Positions 1 to 11,635 of a stretch of DNA of 64,000 bases are shown piece after piece. The DNA comes from Spongospora subterranea f. sp. subterranea. Lineage: Eukaryota; Endomyxa: Phytomyxea; Phytomyxea; Plasmodiophorida. The stretch is taken from NCBI GenBank assembly GCA_049724395.1, contig JAUGWO010000108.1, positions 21,691 to 85,690 on the forward strand. Reading direction: 5' to 3'. Position numbers and translations under genes: made by a program. How positions within the stretch are numbered: position 1 is the first letter of the stretch; each line of letters opens with the position of its first letter. A model generated the notes under the pieces. It saw nothing but the letters and a program-made list of their open reading frames with translations. It was not told where the DNA came from and made no database searches.

Positions 1-3000
1 TCATGCCCATCGACGGAAAGATTGTTGAGGTGGCGGGACCATGACTGCTGGCAATAACAACCGATCCCCTACAGCAATCGAATAAATCAGAGCCATAATC
101 TCAATAGCAAAATAGATTTTTGATTCTCGAAAACAAGACCACAGCTAAAATGAAAGAACAAGGACGGAACTTTAGTCTGAGGAGGCGCGAAATTTGGCGG
201 ACACAGAACCCGAAAAGTAATCGCAAAACGACCTCAAATATATTTCAAAAGGCGAAAATCAATAAGATAATCTTGAGTTAGTGGGGCGTTTTCAGTACAA
301 TGAAACAGCTGAAACGGAATCCACTTCTAGGAAGGTGGCGCTGTCTTGAAGTTTGGCCGTCTCGCTGATGGAGAAGGATCCTGCGGCGACCGGGTTGATG
401 AGCGTGTCGAATCCGGACCATCCTTTCAGAAATCCACTGACATCCTTCAGCTTTGATTGCGAAACCTGACTCATGACGGCGCCCTAAATTGAGGTCAGAC
501 CTGATTGTATCAATGTTTGCAAAACTCTGTGCCCCGTATAAAATTTCATAAGGCATCGGTGAATTTCAGAGAAATCGGAATAAGTTATCTTGGTTTTGTA
601 TTGCGGAATAGGGGTTGGAGATTAATTGAGCAATAAACTCACGTATGAGTAGTACAGAGTCAACATGTAGGAACAGAACAACTCAAATTACCTCAGAAGT
701 CGCTGATGAAAATTCGCTGACGAAATTGGAGAGGAGATTGACATTGAAGAATATTAGTCCGGCCATTACACCTTGCACGATCACCGCTTTCGTGATCAAA
801 CTAATTAATACCGATTTGTTCGCCCTCATCACCCCGAACCTTCTCATTGAACTCTTGAATTCTGCAATACGAAATATATTGTGTGAACTGACCAAGGCTC
901 TGCGCACTGCTCATCAAACAAGAAACAACAAAACCAGCAAAAACATAGGAGCCGCCTAATATTGATATTGAATTAGGTGGAAAACAATCATGTTTCGACG
1001 TTTAATCTGGGAAAAAATCAATCAGAGACCTTTTGTTTCGAACCGAATCAATCAGCTGCTGCATCGGATCAATAAATTTGACAACTAGAAGGGGACCACT
1101 GTTAAAGGACACAAAAGAGCGTTCCCGAGGTCAAATTTCCTACACATAAACTTGAGAGTGGCCCAGCTCATTACGAAGAGGAATATGGCGAATGGAATCT
1201 GCCAGGATATGGACGTGAGGACCAGGTGATGGACCACAGCGTTGGGCGCGCCGAACAGGTACACCGCCCTGGCGTGCTGCTGCGGCTCTGGAGCAGAAGA
1301 TCCCTCGAGCATGGTGCCAGGAACAGGACCGGCGGCCACCAGATAATCGGTGTCTTCTAAACAAATAGCATTTGGGAAACCAGTAAAACAATGTGTCAGA
1401 CACGTATGATCGCAAAGCGCCATAATCTTCGTTGCGATGAAAATTGACCACATGAGCTCGAAATAATGGTCCTAAAGTGTTGGAGGAACGGTCTGTGTCG
1501 GACACAAAACACAAGGGACAGATTGAAGGAACAACCAATTGACCAAAAAATCAACACAAAGCACACATAAATGAAATTGTGTGCTGGGTTTACCGATAGT
1601 TATTGTAGATAGCACCGGATAATCTGGCGACCCGAAAAACTTTTGAAACTCGTCGTCGGAATACAGAACTGATAGATCTGGAGTTGATCCCAACCCATCT
1701 GCGGTCGTTTTCCAAGCAAACGAGGTTGCAGTTGTCCATGTACCGTCGAGAGATTGTGCCACAATCGCAGAAATCCCGCCCTTTTGGAGATTCACTACAG
1801 TAGAGAATGCATCGTACTTTCGCCGTGTAATGGCTTTTCCTACGCGAACGGAAACAATGTGAGAAAAGCAAGCAATCAAGCAAGAAATGAGGATATTGCA
1901 AAATGGCACCAACATGTGGAAGAACATATACTGTGGTGATGGGAAAATATTCCATACCCATAAGAAGATACCCGACTGGAGAACTAGTTCCACAATGGAA
2001 TGGGGAAATTGTAAATTGAACCAAAGTTCCTCCAGGCTGATCACGCCACGATGGCAGGTCGTCACCCATGCCCAACGAAGTGTCTTCTCGAGGGCCGAAT
2101 TCCACAGACTCCATCGTCTCGAACAATGACGACGGAACCATCACAGATGACGCTGCCTGTTTGAAAGGGTTGAGATGGAATATCGGCACATGATAGTTTC
2201 ACAGGTGAAAACAGCAATTACTCAATTAATGGGCCAATCTGTAGTGGCCAAAGACGACAAGTGCTGAAATATTTAAAGAACATTCGGAATTGAAAATAGG
2301 TAGATCAACAAAAAATGGATCAACATTCGTTTTCTAAACATTGCTCTATTGAAAACCATTTTCTCTGTGATCAACACTGACAGGAACTCCAGATGAGAAA
2401 TATGTGGAATTATATGTGGATATAATCCCATCAGGATCAAATACGGAGCCGATAGCTGACGATGGACCGGCACTAGCGACAACACGACCAACGACATCGG
2501 TCAGAACAACGAACTCGATATGGCGACTCTGGATCTCGTTCAGGAAGCGGATATGGTGCTCGTCGACCAGATACGAGTCATGAGGCGATCTCAGCAATAC
2601 ACACGTTGAACTCGTGCTCGAATTGTAGGTATATCGGTACGATCCCAACCACTAATCAATGAACAAAATAGTTTTTAGGTCAATATCAGAAATGATTTGT
2701 CCATATTTGTGTGTTTACCAAAGAATGTCAAACCAAGATGGTCTGCAAGGACTGATATAATAAATACAAATTCGGTGTTATGACCCAACTACAAAGCAAT
2801 TGCGAGATAGAAATGTTTTGCTTTTGAAAGACGTGCAATTGAATTTACCATAGTCTCCATGGCCTCGTGATAATCAAAATGAAGATAGCCGGCAGCACTG
2901 CTTGTCTTTACTCCAAACATTTCAGTCAGGGAGGACGACAGCCAGACGATTTGAAATACGATGCACAGAACCACAGCCAGATCAGCCAACAGGATCAGAC

Positions 3001-3429
3001 TCACGATCCGTTTTTTCACAACGCTCAGGCGTTCCTCCTGCTGCGTTTTCTGAAAAACAATACTCAGGATCATTGATCATGAAATTTGCGCTCTCTTTAG
3101 CAAGTCAGGTATTCGTGTTTAGAAGCTTTACAGCAAAAGATGAAAAGTCGAAGCAGCGACAATTCAAAAAATGACATACAACAGGACAGCAATAACACAG
3201 GAACTGATCAGGATATCGAGGACAAGCATGACGTTCACCACATAAGTATTGTAGCACGACCCACCTGTTTTCGCTTGTTTTCGGATGCTAGTGATGATTT
3301 CTGGGTAGTATTACCATTTCCACCACCAGTTGAGTTGCCCACAGTTTGGTCAACAGTACGTCGATGGTCAGTGCTGCTGGCATTTTCCCTTGATGGCACT
3401 GACAATGGTAAAATACCTGGACCCAACAT
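1..3429 (-). CDS. Paralog A: twin-ectodomain four-TM membrane protein, partial and frameshifted
   Basis: Multi-exon gene running off the left edge. Exons by GT-AG sites and alignment to paralog C: 3265-3429, 2849-3049, 2382-2651, 1958-2156, 1594-1839, 1144-1356, 1030-1084, 692-861, 299-483, and 68 to beyond 1. The N-tail ends in KRKQ at exon 1. Exon 2 carries TM1 (LILLADLAVVLCIVFQIVW). Exons 3-6 encode ectodomain 1, exon 6 ends in TM2, exon 7 holds the linker FIDPMQQL, exon 8 holds TM3, and exon 9 starts ectodomain 2. Exon 8 is 170 bp where C has 169: an extra G in the run near 832-835 shifts frame between the EFNEKVR and MRANKSVL segments, so this copy is decaying or has a base error. It is closest to C in protein sequence. 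Start chosen at the ATG giving MLGPG; no family name is recognised. The exon structure is seen; the sensor role is inference. Confidence 0.8.
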
Positions 3430-3780
3430 TGAGTGAAATGAAACAAAAGCAACAAGATTTCTTCCTTGATTGATGGTCGGTCGAGCGTACAAGTGTACCA
3501 CCTCTGGTCAATTTACGTGTGAAATCTGTGACCAAAGCATTTTTCGCCAAACCCTAATGTTGCATGTTAATGATCATGTAGGGACATTGCCATTGGCAGG
3601 TGGGGAGATATTTTTGAGCTCATTGATTGCCGTTCAGGTGAAGACGTGATCGAAACGTCGCGAATTAGAAGCGATTTCGATACTCTTTCGAAGACCAAGT
3701 CTGAGATTGCTATACAGAATTCGCAAAACCATAGGGCCAAACCCCCCATGGCCTTGTTGCCTCAAGATTGAACTTATCGG

Positions 3781-4345
3781 ATGGTGGTAAAACGTTGGGT
3801 TTCTCAGGTCAGGATGGTTTTACAAAGAAGGACTGAAGGAGAGAGGGTGAAGCAGGATATGCAGTTCGCCAGTGATTGTGGATCCTCACTTAACGGTGTT
3901 CAAAAAGGAATTCGTCGCATCCTTACGGAAAGTGGGTTGTGGCCTAGATCTGGGATATGCCTGAACCATGCTCGCCTGTTGCTTTCGAGTCAACCGGACT
4001 TTGCATCGCAACAGGAATGGTTAGAGGAAACAGTTTTATCTGAAGGTAATCTCATAATTTTTTATCCAAAATTTCATCCAGAATTCAACTGGATTGAGAT
4101 GTTCTGGGGTGCTACAACAAAGTTTACAAGGAAACATTGCACATATTCATTTACAGACCTAGAAAATATCATTACCATTGCGCTCAAACGCCACTAGCTT
4201 CAATGAGAAGGTTCGCTCGCAAATCGTTTAGATACATGGACGCATACAGTGAGAAGAATGGAATATTTCTTGACCAATCTCAAATAGAATATGCGATGAA
4301 AAAGTACACATCTCATAGAACTACATTCCTAATATTAAACGACTT
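3781..4345 (+). pseudogene. DDE transposase C-terminal remnant (fungal-type cut-and-paste element)
   Basis: The frame from 3781 ends with YPKFHPEFNWIEMFWG and then a KHCTYSF block at about 4070-4160. The continuation, ASMRRFARKSFRYMDAY, lies in another frame from about 4190, so there is a frameshift there. The order FYPKFH-x-E-x-N-x-IE-x-FWG, then a tyrosine-rich C-tail ending near KKYTSHR, is typical of a DDE-superfamily transposase common in fungi, in which the Glu of IEMFW would be the third catalytic residue. The N-terminal part is not recognisable upstream and no terminal repeats were found, so this is a truncated fossil. It sits between paralog A and the alcohol dehydrogenase gene. Confidence 0.6.
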
Positions 4346-5100
4346 ATTAATTATTATATACACTTTGAAATTGTCGGTTTAGGGTGATCGCCAATGTAGG
4401 CACTTGGTGAGACTATCGATGGGTAGACAATATACTGATTATCGATAGGAACTGTTCTCAACAGTCATCTTCTCCTTTCCAGTATAGTGTTATGTCACCC
4501 TATGCAGTCCCGTACAGATCGCAAAGTTGGAAGAGTAATTGTGATTGTTCGACAACGCGCGATGATCAGGGTAAAATTGTGAAAGTGTTACTTCAAATAA
4601 ATAAAGTGAAGTAGTCTTCAGAAAAAAAAAGTAACTAACAGTTCGCGGTTGATTTCAAAATCATTCCCGTGGATAAAACCCATGGGCTCGCACAAACGGG
4701 ATTTTTTTGGTCGGCGATACTAGTCTTGGAATCCACACTTGTTAAAGATCCTGAGATTCATGATGCATGTATAACCTGTTCAGTAACTGGAACATACCCT
4801 CTCCTACTCACAGTGATCTTTTGTACTGCCAGCATGTCAGTCCAAATCATTCTGGGTGATCGATATAACGTCGCAGCTACTGTTCCAGGACCTGTCACCC
4901 TGTCCGATTGATCATCCGTCCCTAGTTTTCAAGCCGATTCGCAACAGACATTTCCAGAGGCGAGAAGTGACAAGGATCAGGTTGCGTACAGTCATGACTG
5001 AACTCATCCTCAGTGGTTTTGCACTCGATCATTTTATTTTGAGTTCCTAAATTAATTTACTTTTATTGTGAAAATAACGGAGTAATCTGTTATGTACCCA
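4346..5100. other. Intergenic, no gene recognised
   Basis: Short open frames only (for example 4669-4911 and 4856-5050), none with a motif I recognise. Confidence 0.4.
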
Positions 5101-5246
5101 AAAAGGAGTGGCATGGTTGGCATGGCACACTAAGAAGTGCATGGCTGTCATGGCACACTAAAAAGTGGCATGGTTGGCATGGCACACTAAGAAGTGGCAT
5201 GGTTGGCATGGCACACTAAGAAGTGGCATGGCTGGCATGGCACACT
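5101..5246. repeat. 29-bp tandem repeat, about five copies
   Basis: Five head-to-tail units containing GTGGCATGGTTGGCATGG followed by CACACTAAGAA. The second unit has small variants. The array ends about 240 bp upstream of the alcohol dehydrogenase start. Confidence 0.85.
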
Positions 5247-5485
5247 CGGTCACAAGATAATCTCATACTCATCCTCACTGGGCTTGTACACTTTGCAATA
5301 TGGAAACAACAAAAGGACTCATCCTCAGTGGCTGCGTTACAGTTGGATTCACCAAAAAATCTGTTATTTCGGGACGGGACCAGTGGCGAATTGCTTCCTG
5401 AGGGTATTGCTGATATAGCTATTCCAGAACTTTCGGAGCCGTCTGCTTCCGATCATAATTCAATTCACTCGTTTTTCGCATCACG

Positions 5486-6907
5486 ATGACTGTTGGAACG
5501 CCGCAGTGTAAAGCGTGGGCAGTGTTAAAACCTGGTGGGGATGTGGTGGACTTCTCATACACGCCGAAACCTCTGGAGCGGGAAGAGGTTGGACAGTAGT
5601 GGTATTGATTACACAAAGCGAATATTTTATTGTTTATAGGTGGAAATTGCTGTCGATGCGTGTGGTGTCTGCCATAGCGACCTGCACCAGCAACAAAATG
5701 ACTGGAAAATTGGAAATTATCCGATGGTCGTAGGGCACGAGATAATCGGGAGAATAACTGCTTTGGGTAAATCTACATGATCACTGGGTTGTTTTGATTG
5801 ATTTGAACGTGAGATAGGGCCTGCTGTAAGTGGAGTAAAACTGGGGCAAAGAGTTGGTGTCGGTCCTCAATGCGGCTCTTGTGAACAATGCAATGAATGC
5901 CAAACGGGAGTGCCTCAATTGTGCACTCAACGAATCGATATTTACAATTCACCAACTGGGACTCCCGAACAACCTCATACATATGGGGGGTTTTCTGAAT
6001 CAGTTCGATGCAATTATAAATGGGTATTTCCGATCCCTGATGGTCTCGATTCGGTACATAGTTGTTTATTGTTTTGAAAAATCCAAAAGTTTACGCATAT
6101 TGCAGGTGGATGCTGCTCCAATTATGTGTGCAGGGCTTACAACATGGGCTCCTTTTCAGAGACATAATGTTCAACGTGGGGATGCTGTTGGAATCATTGG
6201 TATCGGTGGCTTAGGTACTGTACAGCTTTCCGAATGACAAACCACGAATCCTCATTATTGTCTTGTAGGTCATATGGCTATTCAATTCGCTTCGGCTCTC
6301 GGATTTGAAACCACTGTAAGCTTCCACAGCCCTGTTGACATTATTGCAAATGTTTCAATGTTTTCAGGCGATTTCTACCTCAGCCAACAAACGTGAAGAG
6401 GCGGTCAAACTCGGTGCTAAACACTTTCTTAATGTCAAGGACACTGATCAAATGAAAAAAACAGCGGCAACATTCGGTATGATACTCAAATGCTGATTTT
6501 TGGTTTTGTAATTGTTGAACAACAGACTTTATGCTGATGACGGTGCCGGCGGAAAATTTTGATTGGGCAACTTATCTGAACTTACTCAAACCACAGGGCA
6601 AAATGTGCATTGTTGGGGTGACTAATATGATTACAATTCCATCCTTTGCTTTGGTAGCTCGTAACATAACTGTCGTTGGCTCGCTTTTGGCGCCTCCATC
6701 GGAAATCCGTCGGATGCTGCAGTTTGCAGCTGATCATAAAATTCACGTAGACAAAATCACAATTTTCTCTTTCTATCGTTGTTTAAAATTCATATGTAGG
6801 CGATGACTGAAAGTTTGCCGATGAACGCCAATAACTGTAATGCGGCATTGAAGAAAGTCGCCGCGAATTCAGTTCGGTATCGGATGGTTTTGGTCAATAA
6901 CCATTAA
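5486..6907 (+). CDS. Zinc-dependent alcohol dehydrogenase (cinnamyl-alcohol-dehydrogenase type, MDR superfamily)
   Basis: Eight exons joined in frame: 5486-5587, 5640-5766, 5818-6053, 6106-6214, 6269-6315, 6368-6476, 6526-6746, 6800-6907. The product should reversibly oxidise alcohols to aldehydes with NADP(H) in the cytosol. Catalytic-zinc ligands lie in CGVCHSD and GHE. The structural zinc uses the four cysteines of the [16 protein letters not shown] loop. The Rossmann motif GIGGLG is split by an intron and followed by HMAIQFA. The C-terminus ends with the family's RYRMVL. The start ATG gives [14 protein letters not shown], a normal family beginning. All seven introns are 49-54 nt with GT-AG ends, unlike the variable introns of the flanking membrane-protein genes. 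No break was seen, so it is probably functional. Substrate cannot be told. Confidence 0.93.
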
Positions 6908-9059
6908 TTGCATAAACTCGACTTTAGTGTAGTCAAAGTTTTTACAAATATGAAAACCGAGTGTCGTGTACCTGTATCAATGTGACAGTAACTACTTGAA
7001 ACTGCATTTTGACTGCTACCCCAACAATTTAATTCCCACCTGCACAGCTTGTGCTTTCGTATATTCCGGTCTGGAACGTTTCCTCACTACAACACGTCTC
7101 CCTCCTAAATCTCATGAATTCCTCAAAACGAATGGGTGGCACGTGGGCCGCCTGACTACCTGTGAATATTCCGAGTGTTTAGGAGGTCTAAACACCCAGA
7201 TCTGGTGTGGAACACACTCCAGAAAATGGCGCCATCAACGAAACGCCTTTACTATAGCCAACAGTTGCTTCATATGGGTTTGATAGTTGATCTCAGACCC
7301 AGCTAGGTGCAACTGATTACTCTGATCTCACTGCCATAGAACGGCACCCATCGTAAAATCGGAACGCGACTCCCTTCAACATGCTGGGTGTTGTGGCCGA
7401 TACGAGCACGTTTTTCAAAGGTTTGAAGCCGCTTCCCGCATCTAAACCTCAATACACCACGCCTGTTTCTTTATCAACAATAACACTATACACCAACCTT
7501 CAGAACCTTTGCTGAGATACTGAAACGTTATATGTCTCTGACTTCGTCAATCATTTTCTTGGTCATCAGAGAGAGGTTGTTGACCATGTCGTGGTGGAAT
7601 CGGTAAATAAAAAATGAAAAGAACGATATGGGCGATAACAGGTAGTCGAAGGTGAAGATTTCGATCTGATATCCATAAATGTCGGTGGAGAGATTCCACC
7701 AACATGTATCTTTGTCCAAAATGAAGATATCCCCGAATTCCTCCGATCCACATAATAGATTCTCTACTTAAACAGAACTTTCGGTTGGAAACTAAGAAAA
7801 GGCGCCCACATAAAGTCATTGCTGATACTGTAAGAGTCGAATGGATTGCGAAGGCGTTCGAGATAATCAGTGACCCTCGAATTGGTCGGCTCTTAGTGTT
7901 AGTCCCGGAGGTGTTCCTGGTCTGCCCGATGGTTATCGTCGACAGGACTAATGTGTGATTACGAACTTACGTTGTCTAAGTTGCATTACACATCGTGTCA
8001 GGCGACCTACAGAATGGCGAGCGAAATTCAAATTGTCGGAAAATGGAAAATAGAGATTATTCTGACGGTGACTACAGTGAAGGGATTTAAGAGCAAAAAT
8101 GACGCGAACGAACTGCAAAAAGATGTATTACTTCGACGATTGGAAAATCAAAATTCTTCGACGGTTGACCAACCCCGTTGACTGCCTTCAAAAGCGCCGC
8201 TGATGGGCGCCAAAAGTTCATTGGAAATTCCGCCTCAAATCTTCAGTTGGAGACCTGTGAAATGAAAAAAACACCCTTTCGATGTATCTGGGAAGATAGA
8301 GAGGCGATACATGTCGTTAACATGTGTCAGGGTAATCAGTTCATTCAACGCGATCGAACTAATGACCAACGAAATGCATTCCATCTTTAGTGACATTTGC
8401 CAAATTGATAACACGAAGTGTTTTTTCGCCAAGCGGTTTGCTTGTTAAACCCAGCAATACGAGCGATGGTACTGGATCGGAAAGTTCTTAAAATACATAA
8501 TCGAGCCAGTTCGTTGCGCCGAGAAATTGCAGTAAATCCGCAGCTGTCGATGAAATTCAAAATTAGAGAACGCTGATACCATTTTCTGGGTCAAAAGTGC
8601 ATTCGTCAGCACCATTTAACGAAACGATGAGATATCGATGACATCGGTTTGGGTTAGAAGTGATTCGGAATGTGCAATGCGAGTAAAGAATTTGTCGTTT
8701 GGGGATAGTTGTTGTCATAAACAAATCGATCATGTATTCATAACCGTTAAACCCTGATAAAAGAAGATGACCCAGCACTTGATAACATCCCTGACTGAAA
8801 ATTAGTGCATCAGTTAAACCTGAATTTGTCATAACCAGTTTAGAGTTGTTGACTGTTTCGTCTGAACAGCACAATTCTGCGGCAGCACCGCCCCGGCCCG
8901 CGGCTGCGGCACCACTGCCTACCGCACAACCATCCACTACCGCCCAACCACCCGCACGTGCGAACATTGATGTGCTTGGTTGACTTTTGGTTCCGCTATT
9001 CATTCGTCTAAACCTAACTGTTTTACACTATGATTTTATATAGATCTCTGAACCGAAAG
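6908..9059. other. Intergenic, no intact gene recognised
   Basis: Only short frames on both strands. A G/C-rich patch at about 8868-8965 matches, in plus orientation, the proline-rich coding repeat at 59690-59770 (shared HHCLP..N.PLPPN reading), so a small dispersed-repeat fragment lies here. The phrase 'cc aagcacatcaa' flanks it again at about 9065. Confidence 0.4.
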
Positions 9060-9965
9060 TCAACCAAGCACATCAATTTTGTACGTGCTTGTCTTGAAGG
9101 ACGATCTTAGCTGTTTCGTCGAATTGGTCGCGTGCGAACACGTCAATCATTTCACTGTGGTATTCGCTTATATCGACTGGTTCAAGAGCTTCGGGATAGT
9201 TTATCAACACCTTTCTGATAAGGGATCGCATTTAAAAAACAAAGTGGTTGATGAATTGTGTTCTCGTCTACATATCGCCCAACACGTACCGCCTACACTC
9301 CTTTGGGCAACGGGACCGTAGAGATTGTCAATTGACATATTCTATCCACTCTAAAAAATGTATTGTCGGAGTTCAGCCTTCCTTTCGATGACAATTGGCC
9401 GTATATTCTTCCTCTCGTGAATATGGTCCTAAACCATCGGGTCCGTCCCAAGATCGGTTTCTCTCCCGTCACCATTTTCAAAAACCTACAACCTTTTTGT
9501 TTATTGTTCGTCAATTTTCCTCCCTTACAGTGACACCATTGTTAATGTTCCTATAGCTCCACAGCGAATCAATGAGATCACAGTCGACCTTCCTGACTCT
9601 CTGGATTTCATGCACAAGGAAGTGGCTGATCGTGCATCCAGACAACCCGCCAGAAGCACCGTTCTCGTCGAAATCACAGATCCACCGTCGACATTAATTT
9701 TACTACAGATGATTATGTGCTCTGCTCTTTACCGAGTCAGAGTAGAAAATCCTGTTTTAACTGGTTCTGTCTTGCACAGATTGTTGACGTGGACAACGCG
9801 CACGTTTTCATGGTAAAAAATTTGTTCACCTCGGAGGTCTCAGCAATGCATGCCCAACGTCTGATGTATTACGATGACAAGACCCTGAACCTCACAACAC
9901 TGCTCCTTCACAATATCGCATCACATGGCGCTACCATAACGTCTCCTCAATTTGCGACTTAAGGC
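9060..9965 (+). mobile_element. Ty3/gypsy-type LTR retroelement fossil: integrase region
   Basis: Reads as a gypsy integrase core (VLVLKDDLS, then WFKSFG, then HLSDKGSH) followed by an integrase C-terminal region (MHAQRLMYYDD). It is broken in several places and lacks recognisable LTRs, gag, protease and reverse transcriptase here, so it is old. A smaller related piece lies at about 11425-11575. Confidence 0.7.
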
Positions 9966-10299
9966 GCGACACAGATTCGTGTGAAATTGAACTGTGATCG
10001 GCTGGCAGGGTTTTGAGCCATCAGATTTCACTTGGAAGCCGTTTATCTTACTTGTTTTAAATGTTCCTCACCTTGTGAAATCCTGTATACAAGCATGTCC
10101 CATGGAACCACTTTCTGCCGAACTCCTCCAGAGCCTGGTTTGAAAGAGGGGAATGTGCTACTCCTCGACCCTGTTTTGTAACTATTGCTACTCTTTTCCG
10201 CTCATAATAAATACACTCTCTTTTTTCTCTCTCTCGTTATCTCTTCTCTTTCTTTCACCGCTATTCCGTTCTGGCCACTGTCGACCGAACGGCAGCACA

Positions 10300-10690
10300 G
10301 TGCGGCCATTCTCGTTGTCTCCATCAGCGGATACAGTGCCGATCAGGCACACGGGTCACCATCACCCCGGCCACTAACCGGGACTGTTCGCGGAAAGAAC
10401 CAGTATTCAATGGGGAATTCATCATTGAGAATGTGGGATCGTCTACGAATCTGACTCGCTCACAGACGCTCAAAGGAAAACTAATGACGCATTTCGTCTC
10501 GTCAACAACTTTTTCGTGGGCGCGTACGAGTTTGGCGGCAAGGCCCGGTTCATCAACCACAGCTGGCAGGCAGCTGTCCTGCATACGGATTCACGATTCG
10601 CCCGTCGACATTTCCCACACGTCCGCAATGCAGTTCGACTGGCAACCGCCAAATCGTACGGGTTCACGAAAAAGTTGTTGGCGAGACGAA
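10300..10690 (+). pseudogene. SET-domain (protein lysine methyltransferase) fragment, plus copy
   Basis: One plus frame carries GAYEFGGKARFINHSW, matching the RFINHSC hallmark of SET domains with Trp in place of the usual Cys. Just upstream, RLVNNFFVGAY precedes it, and an interrupted GLFAERTSIQWG resembles the start of a SET domain. The frame is interrupted and no flanking exons were found. It forms an inverted pair with the minus-strand fragment next to it. No pre- or post-SET cysteine cluster was found, so histone methylation is family knowledge only. Confidence 0.55.
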
Positions 10691-10960
10691 ATCTCAAACA
10701 GGGTTATACATGCACCTCAACAGACGCCGAGCCGGAATCGTGCACTATTCCCACATACTCAATGATGACTTCTCCATTGAGTATTGGTTCTTTCGCAAAC
10801 AGTCCTCGAGCTTGGGGTGATGGTGACCCGTTGATTGCCAGATCGGCAATGCACCCGCTGATTGAGACAGCGAGAACGAGTGACCAAGTCGAGCATGTCG
10901 GAAGACATCGGTAAAGCAAAATCATGGCGCGTGGCAAAAGAAGAGGATTGTGTAACAAAT
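10600..10960 (-). pseudogene. SET-domain fragment, minus copy
   Basis: The minus frame from 10958 to 10704 contains GLFAKEPILNGEVIIEYVG, the classic N-terminal SET strand pair with EYVGE-like ending. Downstream on the same strand, after a stop, RLANNFFVNPYDL matches RLVNNFFVGAYEF of the plus copy. The two fragments therefore face each other around about 10595. Each retains a different well-preserved piece of the domain. Both are broken. Confidence 0.55.
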
Positions 10961-11424
10961 GTGATGATGGCTTCGGAGTGGCGAGTACACAACTTCAGCG
11001 AAAAACGTATTCACAGATCATTAGCAGAGGCATCGTTCTGAACACGGTCGATATTCCCGGTTTGGGGGAGAAGACCAACTGAAGTTCGAATCATGGTCGT
11101 GAAAAGCTCCGACACAGCGTATCAGTATCTTCCTGAGGAAGTGCTGAAAAGATTATTATTCCTCGTTCTAAAAATAGGTATTCAGGCCAGCTTCCCTATT
11201 CTTCGACTAAGGTATGGGCCGAATGCCACGAAGATTGGACTTATCGTCAACAAGTGCGACCTATTCCTATTCGCAGGAATGGGCAGACCAAAGACTTCCA
11301 ATACTGTTTCGCATACGATGAAGATTTGACCAGAAGGTCCTGTTTGATTATCTGGAATGGGGATACAATTGTACTGGATCAACAGCCGCTCGGTGATTGA
11401 AGATTTCTGTCCGAGGCTGCCTAT

Positions 11425-11575
11425 TGGCCACCATTTACATTGGACTACTGCTCTTGGTCGAATGGAACGATTGAGGTCGTCAACCGACGCATTTTACATG
11501 TTCTAAGTTCTATTTTCTGTGAGCTTCGCCTTGATTCCTCTACTGGCCTGGGAAGACGTCACAATAGAGTGACTA
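11425..11575 (+). mobile_element. Ty3/gypsy integrase fossil, small fragment
   Basis: Reads LDYCSWSNGTIEVVNRRILH, a gypsy integrase pattern (P.SNG..E..NR). Related to the 9.1-9.9 kb fossil. Broken and very short. Confidence 0.5.
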
Positions 11576-11635
11576 ATTGTTTTGTTGGCCATGATTTAAT
11601 GAATACATTCTGTTTTAACATTTTGAATCAAGTCT

